From Curtobacterium aurantiacum (GTDB lineage: Bacteria; Actinomycetota; Actinomycetes; Actinomycetales; Microbacteriaceae), in the NCBI RefSeq assembly GCF_018598555.1, contig NZ_JAHEWN010000009.1, positions 62,001-126,000 of the forward strand: a stretch of DNA of 64,000 bases, given 5' to 3'. This document shows, piece after piece, positions 1-9,018 of this stretch. The position numbers and the translations under genes are program-made. Numbering within the stretch: the stretch's first letter is position 1; every line of letters starts with the position of its first letter. Under the pieces are notes generated by a model. The model was not told the origin of the DNA and did not search any database. It saw only the letters and a list, made by a program, of their open reading frames with translations.

Positions 1-1494
1 GGCGCGAACCCCGCGATCGGCGGTGTCGCCCTCGATGCCGTGGTTGAAGGATCGGTTGTCGTTCGAGCCGTCGCGGTTGTCCTCGCCGTTCGCCTCGTTG
101 TGCTTGCCGTCGTACGACACCAGGTCGAGCAGGGTGAAGCCGTCGTGCGCGGTGACGAAGTTCACGCTGGCCAGCGGGCCACGGTCGGCACCGAAGACGC
201 TCCTCGACCCCGTCAAGGCCTCAGCCAACCGGCCGATGCCGGTCTGCGGCAGGCCGGTTCGGCGCTCCTCGGCGATGTCGGTGAGCCAGAACTGCCGGAC
301 GGTGTTCCGGAAGCCGTCGTTCCACTCGCTCGTGCGGTCCCCGGCCGCGCCGAAGGACCCGGTCTTCCAGCCGTCGGGGCCGACGTCCCACGGCTCGGCG
401 ATCACCAGGGTGTCCTGCAGGTCGGGGTGGCTCCGGATCCGCTCGAGCAGCGGGTGCGTCGGGTCGAACCGGTGCTCGCCGTCGCGGGCCAGGGCGGCCA
501 TCAGGTCGAAGCGGAACCCGTCGACCCGCACCTCGCGCGCCCAGTACACCAGGCTGTCGACGATGAGGTCGGCGGTCGCCTCGACCGAGGTGTCGAGGGT
601 GTTCCCGCACCCGGTGGTGTCGTAGTAGGAGTCCCGGTACGGCGACGCGGAGCGCGCCCAGCGGTACCGGTTCGCGCCGTCGATGCCGCGCAGGCTCGTC
701 GTCGGACCGCCCAGCCCTTCTTCCGCGGTGTGGTTGTAGACGACGTCGAGGACGACCTGGATGCCGGCCTCGTGCAGCAGCCGGACCATGCCCTTGAACT
801 CGCGCAGGACGGCGTCGGCGCCCTCCTGCTGGGCCGGGGCCGAGGCGTGGGCGGCGTGCGGGGCGAAGAACCCGAGCGTGTTGTAGCCCCAGGCGTTCTC
901 GCGGCCGGCGTCGCGGAGCCACCGCTCGGTGTCGAACGCCTGCACGGGCAGCAGCTCGAGCGTCGTGACCCCGATGCGGTGCAGGTGCGCGATCGTGCTC
1001 TCGTGCGCGACCCCCGCGTAGGTGCCGCGGAGGTGCTCCGGCAGGTGCGGGTTCGCGGCCGTCAGGGTGCGGACGTTCGCCTCGTAGACCACGGCGCGGT
1101 CGAGCGGCACCTGCGGCTTGACGACGCCGCCCCAGTCGAACGCGTCGTCGACGACCACGCTGGTCCAGCGAGGTCCTGCCGCTTCGTCGTTGCCCGTCGG
1201 CAGGATGCCGCGCGCGTACGGGTCGAGCAGCGGCCGGGTCGGGTCGAACCCGTGGCGCGGCCCCACCGGACCGTCGACGAGCAGGTGGTACCGGTCGCCC
1301 GGTCGGACCCCGGGAACCTCGGCGGTCCAGACGTCCGTGTCCGGCACGCGCTCGAGCGGGTGGGTGGTCGCCTGGTCCGCCCCGCTCGCCACGACGAGGA
1401 CGACACTCGTCGCCGTCGCGGACCGCAGGGTGAACCGGGGGACGGTCCCGCCGAGGGAGAACCCCGGCATCAGGTCGATCGCTGTCTCGTGCAC
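1..1494 (-). CDS. glgX: glycogen debranching enzyme GlgX (3' part outside window)
   Basis: Hydrolyses alpha-1,6 branches of glycogen limit dextrins in the cytoplasm. An N-terminal CBM48/isoamylase domain (about residues 1-105) is followed by a GH13 barrel. Visible motifs are DVVYNHT, VDGFRFD with nucleophile Asp330, and IAEPWD with acid/base Glu367. Later comes VNFVTAHDGF. The window holds 498 codons of a family usually near 700 residues, so the C-terminus lies beyond base 1. The start chosen is GTG 1494; an in-frame ATG eight codons in would remove part of the first strand of the domain. It is divergent from the cysteine desulfurase, only about 60 bp away. Family assignment is secure; physiological substrate is inferred from the family. 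Confidence 0.93.
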   Translation of the reverse strand, partial: MHETAIDLMPGFSLGGTVPRFTLRSATATSVVLVVASGADQATTHPLERVPDTDVWTAEVPGVRPGDRYHLLVDGPVGPRHGFDPTRPLLDPYARGILPTGNDEAAGPRWTSVVVDDAFDWGGVVKPQVPLDRAVVYEANVRTLTAANPHLPEHLRGTYAGVAHESTIAHLHRIGVTTLELLPVQAFDTERWLRDAGRENAWGYNTLGFFAPHAAHASAPAQQEGADAVLREFKGMVRLLHEAGIQVVLDVVYNHTAEEGLGGPTTSLRGIDGANRYRWARSASPYRDSYYDTTGCGNTLDTSVEATADLIVDSLVYWAREVRVDGFRFDLMAALARDGEHRFDPTHPLLERIRSHPDLQDTLVIAEPWDVGPDGWKTGSFGAAGDRTSEWNDGFRNTVRQFWLTDIAEERRTGLPQTGIGRLAEALTGSRSVFGADRGPLASVNFVTAHDGFTLLDLVSYDGKHNEANGEDNRDGSNDNRSFNHGIEGDTADRGVRA

Positions 1495-1553
1495 GCGACA
1501 AGGGTACGAGGACCGGCGCGTATCCTGGACACTGCTCGATCCAGGGGGTGCAT

Positions 1554-2735
1554 TTGTCGGTCTACCTCGACCACGCCGCGACGACGCCGATCCTGCCGGA
1601 GGCGCTCGCCGCCTTCACCGATGCCCTCGGCACCGTCGGCAACCCGTCGTCCATCCACAGCGCCGGGCAGCGCGCCAAGATGCTGCTCGAGGACGGCCGC
1701 GCCGCGGTCGCCCGCTCGCTCGACGCCGACACCGTCGAGGTGGTGTTCACCTCCGGAGGCACCGAGAGCATCAACCTCGCCGTGAAGGGGCTGTTCTGGG
1801 CTCGCCAGCGCGACCGCCAGCGACCCCGCATCGTCGTCCCCGGCGGCGAGCACCACGCCACCGTCGACACCCTGACCTGGCTGGAGACGCACGAGGGTGC
1901 CGTCATCGACGTGGTCCCGCTGGATGCGCAGGGTCGCGTCGACCTCGCCGGACTGGAGGCGCGCCTCGCCGACGCCTCGGACGTCGCCCTGGTCACGTTC
2001 CTGTGGGCGAACAACGAGGTGGGCACCATCCAGCCCGTGTCGTGGATCGTCGAGCTCGCGCACGCCGCCGGCGTGCCCGTGCACAGCGACGCGGTCGCCG
2101 CCTACGGGCAGGTGCCGGTGTCGTTCGCCGGGTCCGGCCTCGACGCGCTCAGCGTCTCCGCGCACAAGGTCGGCGGCCCCGTCGGTATCGGTGCGCTCGT
2201 GCTCGGACGGAAGGCCACCGTCGAACCCCTCATCCACGGTGGTGGGCAGCAGCGGCAGGTGCGCAGCGGCACGCAGGACGCCCCGGCGGCCGCGGCCTTC
2301 GGCGTGGCGGCCAGCGCGGTCGTCGCCGAGCCGATGCCGCACCCGTCACTCGTCGCCCTGCGGGACCGTCTGGTCGCCGGGGTCCGTGCGGCCGTGCCGT
2401 CGGCGGTGCTGATGGGGGACCCCGTCGACCGGCTGCCGGGCAACGCACACTTCACGTTCCCGGGGTGCGAGGGCGACTCGCTCCTGTTCCTGCTCGACGC
2501 CGCCGGGGTCGCGGTCTCGACCGGGTCGGCGTGCCAGGCCGGTGTGCCCGAGGCGTCGCACGTGCTGCTCGCGATGGGGCTGTCGGAGCAGGACGCCCGT
2601 GGTGCGCTCCGGATCACGCTCGGCCACACCACGACCGATGCCGACGTCGACGCGTTCCTGACGGCGCTGCCGGATGCGGTCGCACGGGCCGGTGCAGCGG
2701 GGATGGCGTCGCGGGAGCCGTTGCTCGGGCGGTAG
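1554..2735 (+). CDS. cysteine desulfurase (IscS/NifS family)
   Basis: PLP enzyme that removes sulfur from cysteine for Fe-S clusters and thiolated tRNA. The N-terminal VYLDHAATTP motif, the PLP lysine in SAHKVGG (Lys205) and the catalytic loop STGSACQAG (Cys327) are all present. Length of 393 residues is normal. I prefer TTG 1554, since AGGGGG (1543-1548) sits 5 nt before it and the protein then begins MSVYLDHAATTP as in relatives. GTG 1548 is the alternative and overlaps that Shine-Dalgarno. A -10-like TATCCT lies at 1521-1526. The gene is not followed by mnmA or a scaffold gene here, so its partner is unknown. Confidence 0.93.
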   Translation: MSVYLDHAATTPILPEALAAFTDALGTVGNPSSIHSAGQRAKMLLEDGRAAVARSLDADTVEVVFTSGGTESINLAVKGLFWARQRDRQRPRIVVPGGEHHATVDTLTWLETHEGAVIDVVPLDAQGRVDLAGLEARLADASDVALVTFLWANNEVGTIQPVSWIVELAHAAGVPVHSDAVAAYGQVPVSFAGSGLDALSVSAHKVGGPVGIGALVLGRKATVEPLIHGGGQQRQVRSGTQDAPAAAAFGVAASAVVAEPMPHPSLVALRDRLVAGVRAAVPSAVLMGDPVDRLPGNAHFTFPGCEGDSLLFLLDAAGVAVSTGSACQAGVPEASHVLLAMGLSEQDARGALRITLGHTTTDADVDAFLTALPDAVARAGAAGMASREPLLGR

Positions 2736-2858
2736 GTCATTGCCCCGCTCGTACCAGGGCTCCGCAACCGATGGATCGAAGCGCGGGCCTGTGCCGTGTC
2801 GTAGTGTCCTCAGGGTGCGCATCGCGCTCGGTCCGACCGGGATCGAGGCGGAGGAACG

Positions 2859-2954
2859 ATGCCGTCAGGGGGAGTCATGACAGGACTGGTTTGGGTCGGC
2901 GCGGTCATCGCGGGGCTCGTGGTTCTTGCGCTCTTGGCTCGCGGCCGACGGTAG
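2859..2954 (+). CDS. 31-residue single-pass membrane microprotein
   Basis: A very short ORF beginning MPSGGVMTGLVWVG, with one hydrophobic segment (about residues 8-26) and a basic RGRR end, giving an N-out/C-in prediction by the positive-inside rule. GGAGG (2850-2854) stands 4 nt before ATG 2859. A second in-frame ATG at 2877 has GGGGGAG almost touching it, so it is a weaker start. The ORF ends 31 bp before the convergent membrane protein. No family is recognised. It is supported only by its ribosome-binding site and composition. Confidence 0.4.
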   Translation: MPSGGVMTGLVWVGAVIAGLVVLALLARGRR

Positions 2955-2985
2955 GGCGACCAGCGGTCCTCGGCCGTGCTCGCCC

Positions 2986-3312
2986 CTACGGAAACGGCTG
3001 CCGTCGGATCCAGACGCCGACCCAGACGTGCGAGAGGCCGGTCACAGCGAGACAGACCATCGCCCACCCGACGACTCTGTGCCCGGTCGCGACCCAGAAC
3101 ACCCCGAGGGTGAGGATGAGCGCGGCCACGAGAGCACTGAAGGCGAGCAGGAGGAAGCTGATCACGGGACTGGCGTTCTGGGTGAGCTGCGCGTCACGGA
3201 CCCAGGTCGGGTTCCGAACACGCCACACGACGATCGCGACGGTGCCCAGCAAGACCGCGATGCTCGCTCCGAGCAGAACTGTTCCGGCCACGGCGCGATG
3301 GTAGCTCGACAC
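2986..3312 (-). CDS. small three-helix membrane protein, unknown function
   Basis: About 108 residues with three hydrophobic stretches: near residues 8-32, 43-72 and 76-100. The C-terminus WIRRQPFP is basic. The open frame continues upstream through the divergent acetyltransferase, but that part has shadow-like composition. I therefore start at GTG 3312, preceded by GAGGGG with very short spacing. The GTG eight codons further in is an alternative. No domain is recognised. It is divergent from the GNAT gene and convergent with the microprotein. Confidence 0.5.
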   Translation of the reverse strand: MSSYHRAVAGTVLLGASIAVLLGTVAIVVWRVRNPTWVRDAQLTQNASPVISFLLLAFSALVAALILTLGVFWVATGHRVVGWAMVCLAVTGLSHVWVGVWIRRQPFP

Positions 3313-3397
3313 GACCCCTCGCGAGGCAGCCCAGAACCGCCTGGCGCGATGTCCATGAAGGGATCGCCACCGACGCGCATCGTTGTGATACTTGGTC

Positions 3398-3904
3398 ATG
3401 CTCGAGTTGGTGAGACCGCAGACGGCGTTGTACGAGGCGTGGGCTGAAGCACATGCCGAGTGGGGGCCGGGCGTGCACGAGGACGGGTTCGGCATCACCG
3501 CCCACGACGACGTCGGCGACGAGGACGGGTTCCGCACCTGGGTCGGCCGACTGCACGCCAGACCCGGGGCGCTCTGGTGGATCGTCGAGGACGGCCGTGT
3601 CCTGGGCGGGATCGCGCTCCGGGCTCCGGGGGACGCGGCCGGCGTGCAGCGGTTCGGCCATGTCGGGTACGGGATCCGCCCGTCCGCGAGGGGTCGAGGC
3701 GTGGCGACGTGGGCGCTGGGCCAGGTGCTCGCGCACGCGTCGCGGGTCGGGATCGACCCGGTGATCGCCGTCTGCCGTGATGACAACGACGGCTCCATCG
3801 GGGTGTTGGAGCACTACGACGCCGTCCTGCTGTCGACCGAGCGCCGCGGTGGCGTGCGGCTGCGACGGTACGCGATCGCCAGGTCGCACCGGAGGCCCGG
3901 ATGA
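3398..3904 (+). CDS. GNAT-family N-acetyltransferase
   Basis: Predicted acetyl-CoA-dependent N-acetyltransferase of 168 residues. The GNAT core shows VGYGIRPSARGRGVATWALGQ, which contains the acetyl-CoA pyrophosphate-binding R/QxxGxG/A-type loop, and a following helix. The C-terminal LEHYDAVLLSTERR resembles the Nx(4)GF/Y-type strand of the family. Start ATG 3398 is preferred to TTG 3392. No Shine-Dalgarno is present, and GATACT (3387-3392) lies 5 nt before the ATG, so a leaderless transcript is likely. The substrate is unknown. Confidence 0.85.
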   Translation: MLELVRPQTALYEAWAEAHAEWGPGVHEDGFGITAHDDVGDEDGFRTWVGRLHARPGALWWIVEDGRVLGGIALRAPGDAAGVQRFGHVGYGIRPSARGRGVATWALGQVLAHASRVGIDPVIAVCRDDNDGSIGVLEHYDAVLLSTERRGGVRLRRYAIARSHRRPG

Positions 3905-4018
3905 CCGGGCCGGGGCGGGGGTGCGAGGCGTGCGGAGGAAGACCGCGACCAGCGGGACGGACCCGCGCCGGGCCTCCCGGTCGGCCGAGCCGGACTCGCG
4001 CCGGTAGGATCGATGACC

Positions 4019-5128
4019 ATGGTCGAACTGGACTTCACCGAGCAGCTCTCCGCCCTTCGCGAGACCTTCGGCAACATCCGCTCGGTGGTCGACGTCGACC
4101 GCCTGCAGCGTGAGATCGCCGACCTCAGCGAGCAGGCCGGGGCCCAGGACCTCTGGGACGACGTCGACCATGCGCAGCAGGTGACGAGCGCGCTCTCGCA
4201 CCGGCAGTCGGAGCTGAAGAAGATCACCGACACCGAGCAGCGCATCGACGACCTCGAGGTGCTGGTCGAGATGGCGAACGAGGGCGACGACCAGGAGTCC
4301 GCCGACGAAGCGCTCGCCGAGCTCAAGGCGATCCAGAAGATGATCGGCGACTTCGAGGTGCAGACGCTCCTCGACGGCGAGTACGACGACCGTCCTGCGG
4401 TCATCACGATCCGCGCGGGTGCCGGCGGTGTCGACGCCGCGGACTTCGCCGAGATGCTCCTCCGCATGTACCTCCGGTACGCCGAGCAGCACAACTTCAA
4501 GACCACCGTGATGGACACGTCCTACGCGGAAGAAGCGGGCATCAAGTCCGCGACGTTCGAGATCGACGCGCCGCACGCGTTCGGCACGCTGTCGGTCGAG
4601 GCCGGCACCCACCGGCTCGTCCGGATGTCGCCGTTCGGTGCCGCCGGCAAGCGCCAGACGTCCTTCGCCGCGGTCGAGGTCATCCCGCTCATGCCGGAGA
4701 CCGCCGTCATCGACATCCCCGAGAACGACATCCGCGTCGACGTGTTCCGCTCGTCGGGCCCCGGCGGGCAGTCCGTCAACACGACCGACTCCGCGGTGCG
4801 CCTGACGCACATCCCGACCGGCACCGTCGTCTCGATGCAGAACGAGAAGTCGCAGATCCAGAACCGTGCGGCCGCCATGCGCGTGCTGCAGTCGCGCCTG
4901 CTCCTCCTGAAGAAGGAAGAGGAGAACGCGAAGAAGAAGGAGCTCGCCGGCAACATCACGGCGAGCTGGGGCGACCAGATCCGGTCCTACGTCCTGGCGC
5001 CGTACCAGATGGTCAAGGACCTCCGGACGGAGCACGAGGTGAACAACCCCTCAGCCGTGTTCGACGGCGATCTGGACGGGTTCATCAACGCGGGCATCCG
5101 CTGGCGCAAGCAATCCGCCGCTGAGTAG
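4019..5128 (+). CDS. prfB: peptide chain release factor 2
   Basis: Recognises UGA and UAA stop codons and triggers peptidyl-tRNA hydrolysis on the ribosome. The RF2-specific SPF tripeptide is at codons 4628-4636 and the catalytic GGQ at 4763-4771. The N-terminal helical domain contains coiled-coil-like charge patterns. No programmed +1 frameshift is needed: the frame is open throughout. An ATG lies at 4013 and another at 4019. The -10 element TAGGAT (4005-4010) ends 2 nt before the first and 8 nt before the second, so a leaderless mRNA would begin at 4019. The gene is followed by ftsE after a short hairpin. Confidence 0.97.
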   Translation: MVELDFTEQLSALRETFGNIRSVVDVDRLQREIADLSEQAGAQDLWDDVDHAQQVTSALSHRQSELKKITDTEQRIDDLEVLVEMANEGDDQESADEALAELKAIQKMIGDFEVQTLLDGEYDDRPAVITIRAGAGGVDAADFAEMLLRMYLRYAEQHNFKTTVMDTSYAEEAGIKSATFEIDAPHAFGTLSVEAGTHRLVRMSPFGAAGKRQTSFAAVEVIPLMPETAVIDIPENDIRVDVFRSSGPGGQSVNTTDSAVRLTHIPTGTVVSMQNEKSQIQNRAAAMRVLQSRLLLLKKEEENAKKKELAGNITASWGDQIRSYVLAPYQMVKDLRTEHEVNNPSAVFDGDLDGFINAGIRWRKQSAAE

Positions 5129-5189
5129 GGGTTCGTGAGCCGCGCGCCTCGCTTGTTTTCCAAGCGGGGCGACCTACCCTGATCCGGTC

Positions 5190-5945
5190 ATGATCAAATT
5201 CGACCAGGTCACCAAGGTCTACTCGGGCAACCCGAGTCCGGCGCTCGACAACCTCACCCTCGAGATCCTCAAGGGTGAGTTCGTGTTCCTCGTGGGCGCG
5301 TCCGGTTCCGGCAAGTCCAGCTTCCTGCGCCTCGTGCTCAAGGAGGAGAAGCCCACCAGCGGGCAGATCCACGTGCTCGGGCAGCGCCTCGGGTCCCTGG
5401 CATCGCGGAAGGTCCCGTACTTCCGTCGCAACCTCGGCGTGGTCTTCCAGGACTTCCGCCTGCTGCCGAACAAGAACGTGTTCGACAACGTGGCGTTCTC
5501 GCTGCAGGTGATCGGCAAGAGCAAGGGCTTCATCAGCGAGGCCGTGACCGACGTGCTGAAGCTCGTCGGGCTCGCCGGCAAGGCCACCCGCATGCCGCAC
5601 GAGCTCTCCGGCGGTGAGCAGCAGCGCGTGGCCATCGCCCGAGCCGTCGTGAACAAGCCGGCGATCCTGCTGGCCGACGAGCCGACCGGGAACCTGGACC
5701 CCACGACGTCCGCCGGCATCATGGCGCTCCTCGAACGCATCAACCAGGGAGGCACCACCGTGCTGATGGCGACGCACGACGCCAGCATCGTGAACCAGAT
5801 GCAGCGCCGGGTCATCGAGCTCTCGAACGGCGCCGTCCTGCGCGACGAGCAGTCCGGCGGCTACCAGACCCAGGCCGTCCCGATCCAGCGAGGCACCGTG
5901 TCCAACACCACCGGCATCCAGACGATCCCGGGGCTCATCCGATGA
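5190..5945 (+). CDS. ftsE: cell-division ATP-binding protein FtsE
   Basis: ABC ATPase of the FtsEX complex, which couples divisome assembly to activation of septal peptidoglycan hydrolases. Walker [10 protein letters not shown] is at residues 36-44, the signature LSGGEQQR and Walker [12 protein letters not shown] follow, and the H-loop is in MATHD. A C-terminal tail of about 30 residues beyond the ABC fold is rich in Gln/Thr. A promoter TTGTTT (5153-5158), 16 bp, TACCCT (5175-5180) places the transcription start within a few bases of ATG 5190. It overlaps ftsX by 4 bp. Confidence 0.97.
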   Translation: MIKFDQVTKVYSGNPSPALDNLTLEILKGEFVFLVGASGSGKSSFLRLVLKEEKPTSGQIHVLGQRLGSLASRKVPYFRRNLGVVFQDFRLLPNKNVFDNVAFSLQVIGKSKGFISEAVTDVLKLVGLAGKATRMPHELSGGEQQRVAIARAVVNKPAILLADEPTGNLDPTTSAGIMALLERINQGGTTVLMATHDASIVNQMQRRVIELSNGAVLRDEQSGGYQTQAVPIQRGTVSNTTGIQTIPGLIR

Positions 5946-6856
5946 GGCTCGGGCTCGTCATGTCCGAGGTCGGCTCGGGCCTGCGGCGCAACGCGTCGAT
6001 GGTCGTCTCCGTCGTCCTCGTGACCTTCATCTCCCTCACCTTCGTCGGTACCGCGATCCTGCTCCAGATGCAGATCAACCAGATGAAGGGGTACTGGTAC
6101 GACCGGGCGCAGGTCGCCGTCTACCTGTGCACCGAGACCGACACGACCGGCAACTGCACCGGTGCCAAGGCCACCGAGGACCAGCGCGAGCAGGTCCAGG
6201 CGCAGCTGGAGTCCTCGACGCTCAAGCCGTACATCGAGAAGACGTACTACGAGAACCAGGACCAGGCCTTCGCCCGGTTCAAGGAGCAGTTCAAGGAGTC
6301 GGCCGCGACGGAGTTCGTCAAGCCCGAGTACCTGAACGAGACCTTCTGGGTGAACCTGAAGAACCCGTCCCAGGCCGACGTCCTGGTCGAGAGCCTGTCG
6401 AAGGTGGCCGGCGTGCAGAGCGTGAGCGACCAGCGCAGCTACCTGCAACCGATCTTCAACCTGCTCAACGCCTCGTCGTACACGGCGATCGGCATCGCGG
6501 CGCTCATGCTCGTGGCGGCCGTGCTGCTCATCGCGACGACGATCCGGTTGTCGGCGTTCAGTCGACGGCGAGAGCTCGGCATCATGCGGCTCGTGGGGGC
6601 GTCGAACCGGTTCATCCAGACACCGTTCGTGCTCGAGGGGGTGATCGCCGCCGCCATCGGAGCAGTCTTGGCCGGCGGTGCGATCACCGCAGTCGTGTGG
6701 TTCTTCGTCCGGAACTTCCTGGCCGAACGCTTCCGGGGCACGGCGTTCATCGGCATGGGTGACGCTGCCATCGTGGTCCCGGCGGTGATCGTGATCGGGG
6801 TGCTCCTCGCCGCGGCGTCAGCGTCGATCGCGATCCGGCGGTACCTGAAGGTCTGA
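5942..6856 (+). CDS. ftsX: cell-division permease-like protein FtsX
   Basis: Membrane partner of FtsE. It has a cytoplasmic N-terminus, a first transmembrane helix (about residues 18-43), a large extracellular domain (about 45-170) with two cysteines near residues 60-70, and three C-terminal helices typical of the FtsX family. The extracellular domain is the usual docking site for peptidoglycan hydrolases or their activators. Start ATG overlaps the ftsE stop (ATGA). A strong hairpin at 6874-6910 follows and should end the ftsEX transcript. Confidence 0.96.
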   Translation: MRLGLVMSEVGSGLRRNASMVVSVVLVTFISLTFVGTAILLQMQINQMKGYWYDRAQVAVYLCTETDTTGNCTGAKATEDQREQVQAQLESSTLKPYIEKTYYENQDQAFARFKEQFKESAATEFVKPEYLNETFWVNLKNPSQADVLVESLSKVAGVQSVSDQRSYLQPIFNLLNASSYTAIGIAALMLVAAVLLIATTIRLSAFSRRRELGIMRLVGASNRFIQTPFVLEGVIAAAIGAVLAGGAITAVVWFFVRNFLAERFRGTAFIGMGDAAIVVPAVIVIGVLLAAASASIAIRRYLKV

Positions 6857-6873
6857 CGCAGCATCACATCCGC

Positions 6874-6910
6874 GAACGGGCGGCGCGCCGGGAAGGTGCG
6901 CCGCCCGTTC
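6874..6910 (+). terminator. hairpin after ftsX
   Basis: Perfect 13-bp stem (6874-6886 with 6898-6910) and an 11-nt loop, starting 17 nt after the ftsX stop. The following CGTGTTG has some T residues but no true U-tract. The same bases contain a SigR-like promoter match discussed under findings. Confidence 0.6.
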
Positions 6911-6988
6911 CGTGTTGAGTAGGCTGTAGGGCTGCGCAGCGCCATCCGGTGCGGCGCAGTGCACCGGTCATCATCGAGAGGAGTCGTC

Positions 6989-7465
6989 ATGGCGAAGGAA
7001 CGCGGTGAGAAGGTCGTCGCGACGAATCGTCGTGCCCGACACGACTACCTCATCGAGGACACGTACGAAGCGGGCATGGTCCTGTCCGGCACCGAGGTGA
7101 AGTCCCTGCGCATGGGGCGGGCCTCGCTGGTCGACGGGTACGCGTACATCGACGGTGGCGAAGCGTGGATCGACGCGGTGCACATCCCGGAGTACACCGA
7201 GGGCACGTGGAACAACCACGCGCCCCGGCGCAAGCGCAAGCTGCTCCTGCACAAGCAGCAGATCGTCAAGATCTCGCACAAGACGGCCCAGGGTGGCTAC
7301 ACCCTCGTGCCGCTGCAGATCTACTTCCACGACGGCCGAGCCAAGATCGAGATCGCGGTCGCCAAGGGCAAGCGCGAGTTCGACAAGCGCCAGGCGCTCC
7401 GTGAGAAGACCGACAAGCGTGAGGCCGAGCGGGCCATGCGCACCCGGAACCGCGTCGGGGAGTAG
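6989..7465 (+). CDS. smpB: SsrA-binding protein SmpB
   Basis: Binds tmRNA and delivers it to stalled ribosomes for trans-translation. The N-terminal [25 protein letters not shown] region and the OB-fold segments GTEVKSLR and SLVDGYAYI are typical. The basic C-terminal tail [16 protein letters not shown] inserts into the mRNA channel. Length is 158 residues, as expected. GAGAGGAG (6977-6984) stands 4 nt before ATG 6989, so the earlier in-frame start is rejected. A -10-like TAGGCT lies at 6920-6925. It is followed directly by ssrA, its RNA partner. Confidence 0.97.
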   Translation: MAKERGEKVVATNRRARHDYLIEDTYEAGMVLSGTEVKSLRMGRASLVDGYAYIDGGEAWIDAVHIPEYTEGTWNNHAPRRKRKLLLHKQQIVKISHKTAQGGYTLVPLQIYFHDGRAKIEIAVAKGKREFDKRQALREKTDKREAERAMRTRNRVGE

Positions 7466-7485
7466 CGCCGACGGATCACCTCGGC

Positions 7486-7491
7486 TAGACT
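7486..7491 (+). promoter_or_regulatory. ssrA -10 element
   Basis: TAGACT, a good match to TAnnnT, lies 20 nt after the smpB stop and about 70 nt before the mature tmRNA 5' end. No clear -35 is seen. A short hairpin (TGCCCC/GGGGCA, 7499-7514) begins almost at the predicted transcription start and would lie in the pre-tmRNA leader that RNase P removes. Confidence 0.5.
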
Positions 7492-7560
7492 GAGGGACTG
7501 CCCCGCTCGGGGCATTGGCAACTCAACAGCGTGACAGCGGCTCGCACGTCCGGCCCGCAT

Positions 7561-7937
7561 GGGGATGATCGGTTTCGACATTGCCTGTGTGCCGACGGGA
7601 AGCGGGCCGAGGACCCACGGTTATCTCGTTAACGATCCGTGGAAAACAACAAGTGCCAATTCCAAGCGCACTGACTTCGCTCTCGCTGCGTAAGCAGCCC
7701 AGCACATGAAGTCCGTCGGCCAGGTGACCGTCCCCTAACCTGATCCCGACGTCATCCAGAGGACTTGCTGCACGGTTGCGCCTCAGGGCCGTGCGGGACT
7801 TGCACTGAGACTGGGCCCGTCGTCCTAGAAGCCGGTAGCAAAGGACGGGGCCGAGCAGAACGAACTATCCGGATACGCCCGTAGAAGACGTCGAATTGCA
7901 GCGATGGACGGGGGTTCGATTCCCCCCATCTCCACCA
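7561..7937 (+). ncRNA. ssrA: transfer-messenger RNA
   Basis: tmRNA rescues stalled ribosomes and tags nascent chains for proteolysis. The 5' GGGGAUG pairs with 3' CAUCUCC, followed by an encoded ACCA at 7934-7937. The T arm GGGGGTTCGATTCCCCC is intact. The resume codon is GCC 7655 and the tag ORF runs to TAA 7691-7693, encoding the 12 residues ANSKRTDFALAA. This ends in ALAA, as other actinobacterial tags do. Length is 377 nt. Confidence 0.97.
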
Positions 7938-7975
7938 TTCGCCGAACGACGAACCGCTGTCACGCTGCGCCACCT

Positions 7976-8016
7976 GAACGCCCCGGCACCGTCCCCTGGA
8001 CAGTGCCGGGGCGTTC
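7976..8016 (+). terminator. ssrA terminator hairpin
   Basis: A perfect 14-bp stem (7976-7989 with 8003-8016) with a 13-nt loop begins 38 nt after the tmRNA CCA end and is followed by GCTGTTGT. The position and stem strength fit an intrinsic terminator, though the U-tract is poor. Confidence 0.7.
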
Positions 8017-8099
8017 GCTGTTGTGCCACGTCCGAGGACTACGCTCCGGAGCAGGCGCGCAGAACACGCTCGCGTCGAACCCGAACGAGAGGTCAGCAC

Positions 8100-8972
8100 G
8101 TGGTGCAAGAGATCGCGATCCGTGTCCGTCTGCGGGAGCAGGAACGAGTGGTGCTCAGCGAGTACGAGCGGATCGTCGGGTCCGTCGCCACGGTCGCCGC
8201 CCTCGCCGCGTGGCTGCCGAACCCCGACACCCGACTGGTCGTGCGAGGCCGCGGTGCCGAGCCGGTGCGGCTGGAGACCGTCACGTACGGGTCGGTCGTC
8301 GAGATGCTCGTCGTGCTCGACCAGCGTTCCGCCGGGGTCGAGCGTGCCGCAGCCGCCATCGCTGCGCTCATCGAGTCGGTCCGCCACGAGCACGTCGCCG
8401 ACGATGTCTCCGGGGTCGCCGGGGAACTCGACCGGCTCGACCGCGCCGCCCCGCGTGGTCGGTCGGTCGTCGAGCGTGCCCTGCGGACGTTCCTCGAGGG
8501 TGCACGGGCTGACGTGCTCGCCCGCAAGGCGACCACCCGGGTGCGCACCGCGCAGGCGCTGCTCCGGCTGGCGGAGGCGGACGCCGTACTCACGGTCGAG
8601 CGGGTCGCCGACGCCCTGGCGCCGGTGCTCGAGGAGCACGCGGTGGACGTGGAGCTGGACACCGGCTCGGCTGTGGTCGTCGAGCCGATCGACGGGGTGG
8701 AGTCACCGGAGCCCGAGGCCGCGCCCGCGCCCGCGCCCGCTGACGCTGACTCCGCCGCCCAGGCGGAGCCGGAGGCCGTGTCGGCCGTCCTGCCGCTGCC
8801 GACGGGTGCGAGCAAGGCGAAGTCGAAGAAGGACGACGGCAAGAAGAAGTCCAAGAAGGACGACGACAAGAAGAAGAAGTCGAAGAAGGACGACGGCAAG
8901 AAGAAGTCGAAGAAGGACGACGGCAAGAAGAAGTCGAAGAAGGACGACGGCAAGAAGAAGTCGAAGAAGTAG
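8100..8972 (+). CDS. protein of unknown function with Lys/Asp repeat tail
   Basis: About 290 residues. The first 200 are a predicted mainly helical, Ala/Val/Arg/Glu-rich domain that I do not recognise. It is followed by an acidic Pro/Ala linker (about residues 200-238). The last 50 residues are tandem copies of a 9-residue unit KSKKDDGKK. There is no signal peptide or membrane segment. GAGAGG (8087-8092) lies 7 nt before GTG 8100; GTG 8103 is also possible. TACGCT at 8040-8045 may be the -10. The polybasic tail suggests binding to nucleic acid or ribosomes, by analogy with actinobacterial HU and Rho extensions, but this is inference. Confidence 0.7.
   Translation: MVQEIAIRVRLREQERVVLSEYERIVGSVATVAALAAWLPNPDTRLVVRGRGAEPVRLETVTYGSVVEMLVVLDQRSAGVERAAAAIAALIESVRHEHVADDVSGVAGELDRLDRAAPRGRSVVERALRTFLEGARADVLARKATTRVRTAQALLRLAEADAVLTVERVADALAPVLEEHAVDVELDTGSAVVVEPIDGVESPEPEAAPAPAPADADSAAQAEPEAVSAVLPLPTGASKAKSKKDDGKKKSKKDDDKKKKSKKDDGKKKSKKDDGKKKSKKDDGKKKSKK
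8818..8970 (+). repeat. 27-bp tandem repeat encoding KSKKDDGKK
   Basis: About five and a half in-frame copies of a 27-bp AAG/GAC-rich unit. One copy is KSKKDDDKKK, with an extra lysine codon. It is markedly poorer in GC than its surroundings because Lys is encoded by AAG throughout. Such arrays expand and contract by slippage, so copy number may differ between strains. Confidence 0.85.
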
Positions 8973-9018
8973 TAGCGGCCACAGCAGATCTCCGACCGGG
9001 GGTCCGTACCCTGGTGCG

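Noticed and set aside
2986-3798. Longer form of the three-helix membrane protein
   Set aside because: The added part overlaps the divergent GNAT gene and has no domain; only the last 108 residues look like protein.
4013-4100. Programmed frameshift in prfB
   Set aside because: The frame is open from the start to the stop with no in-frame UGA.
8818-8970. CRISPR or noncoding minisatellite
   Set aside because: The repeats stay in frame and end at a stop codon, so they are coding.
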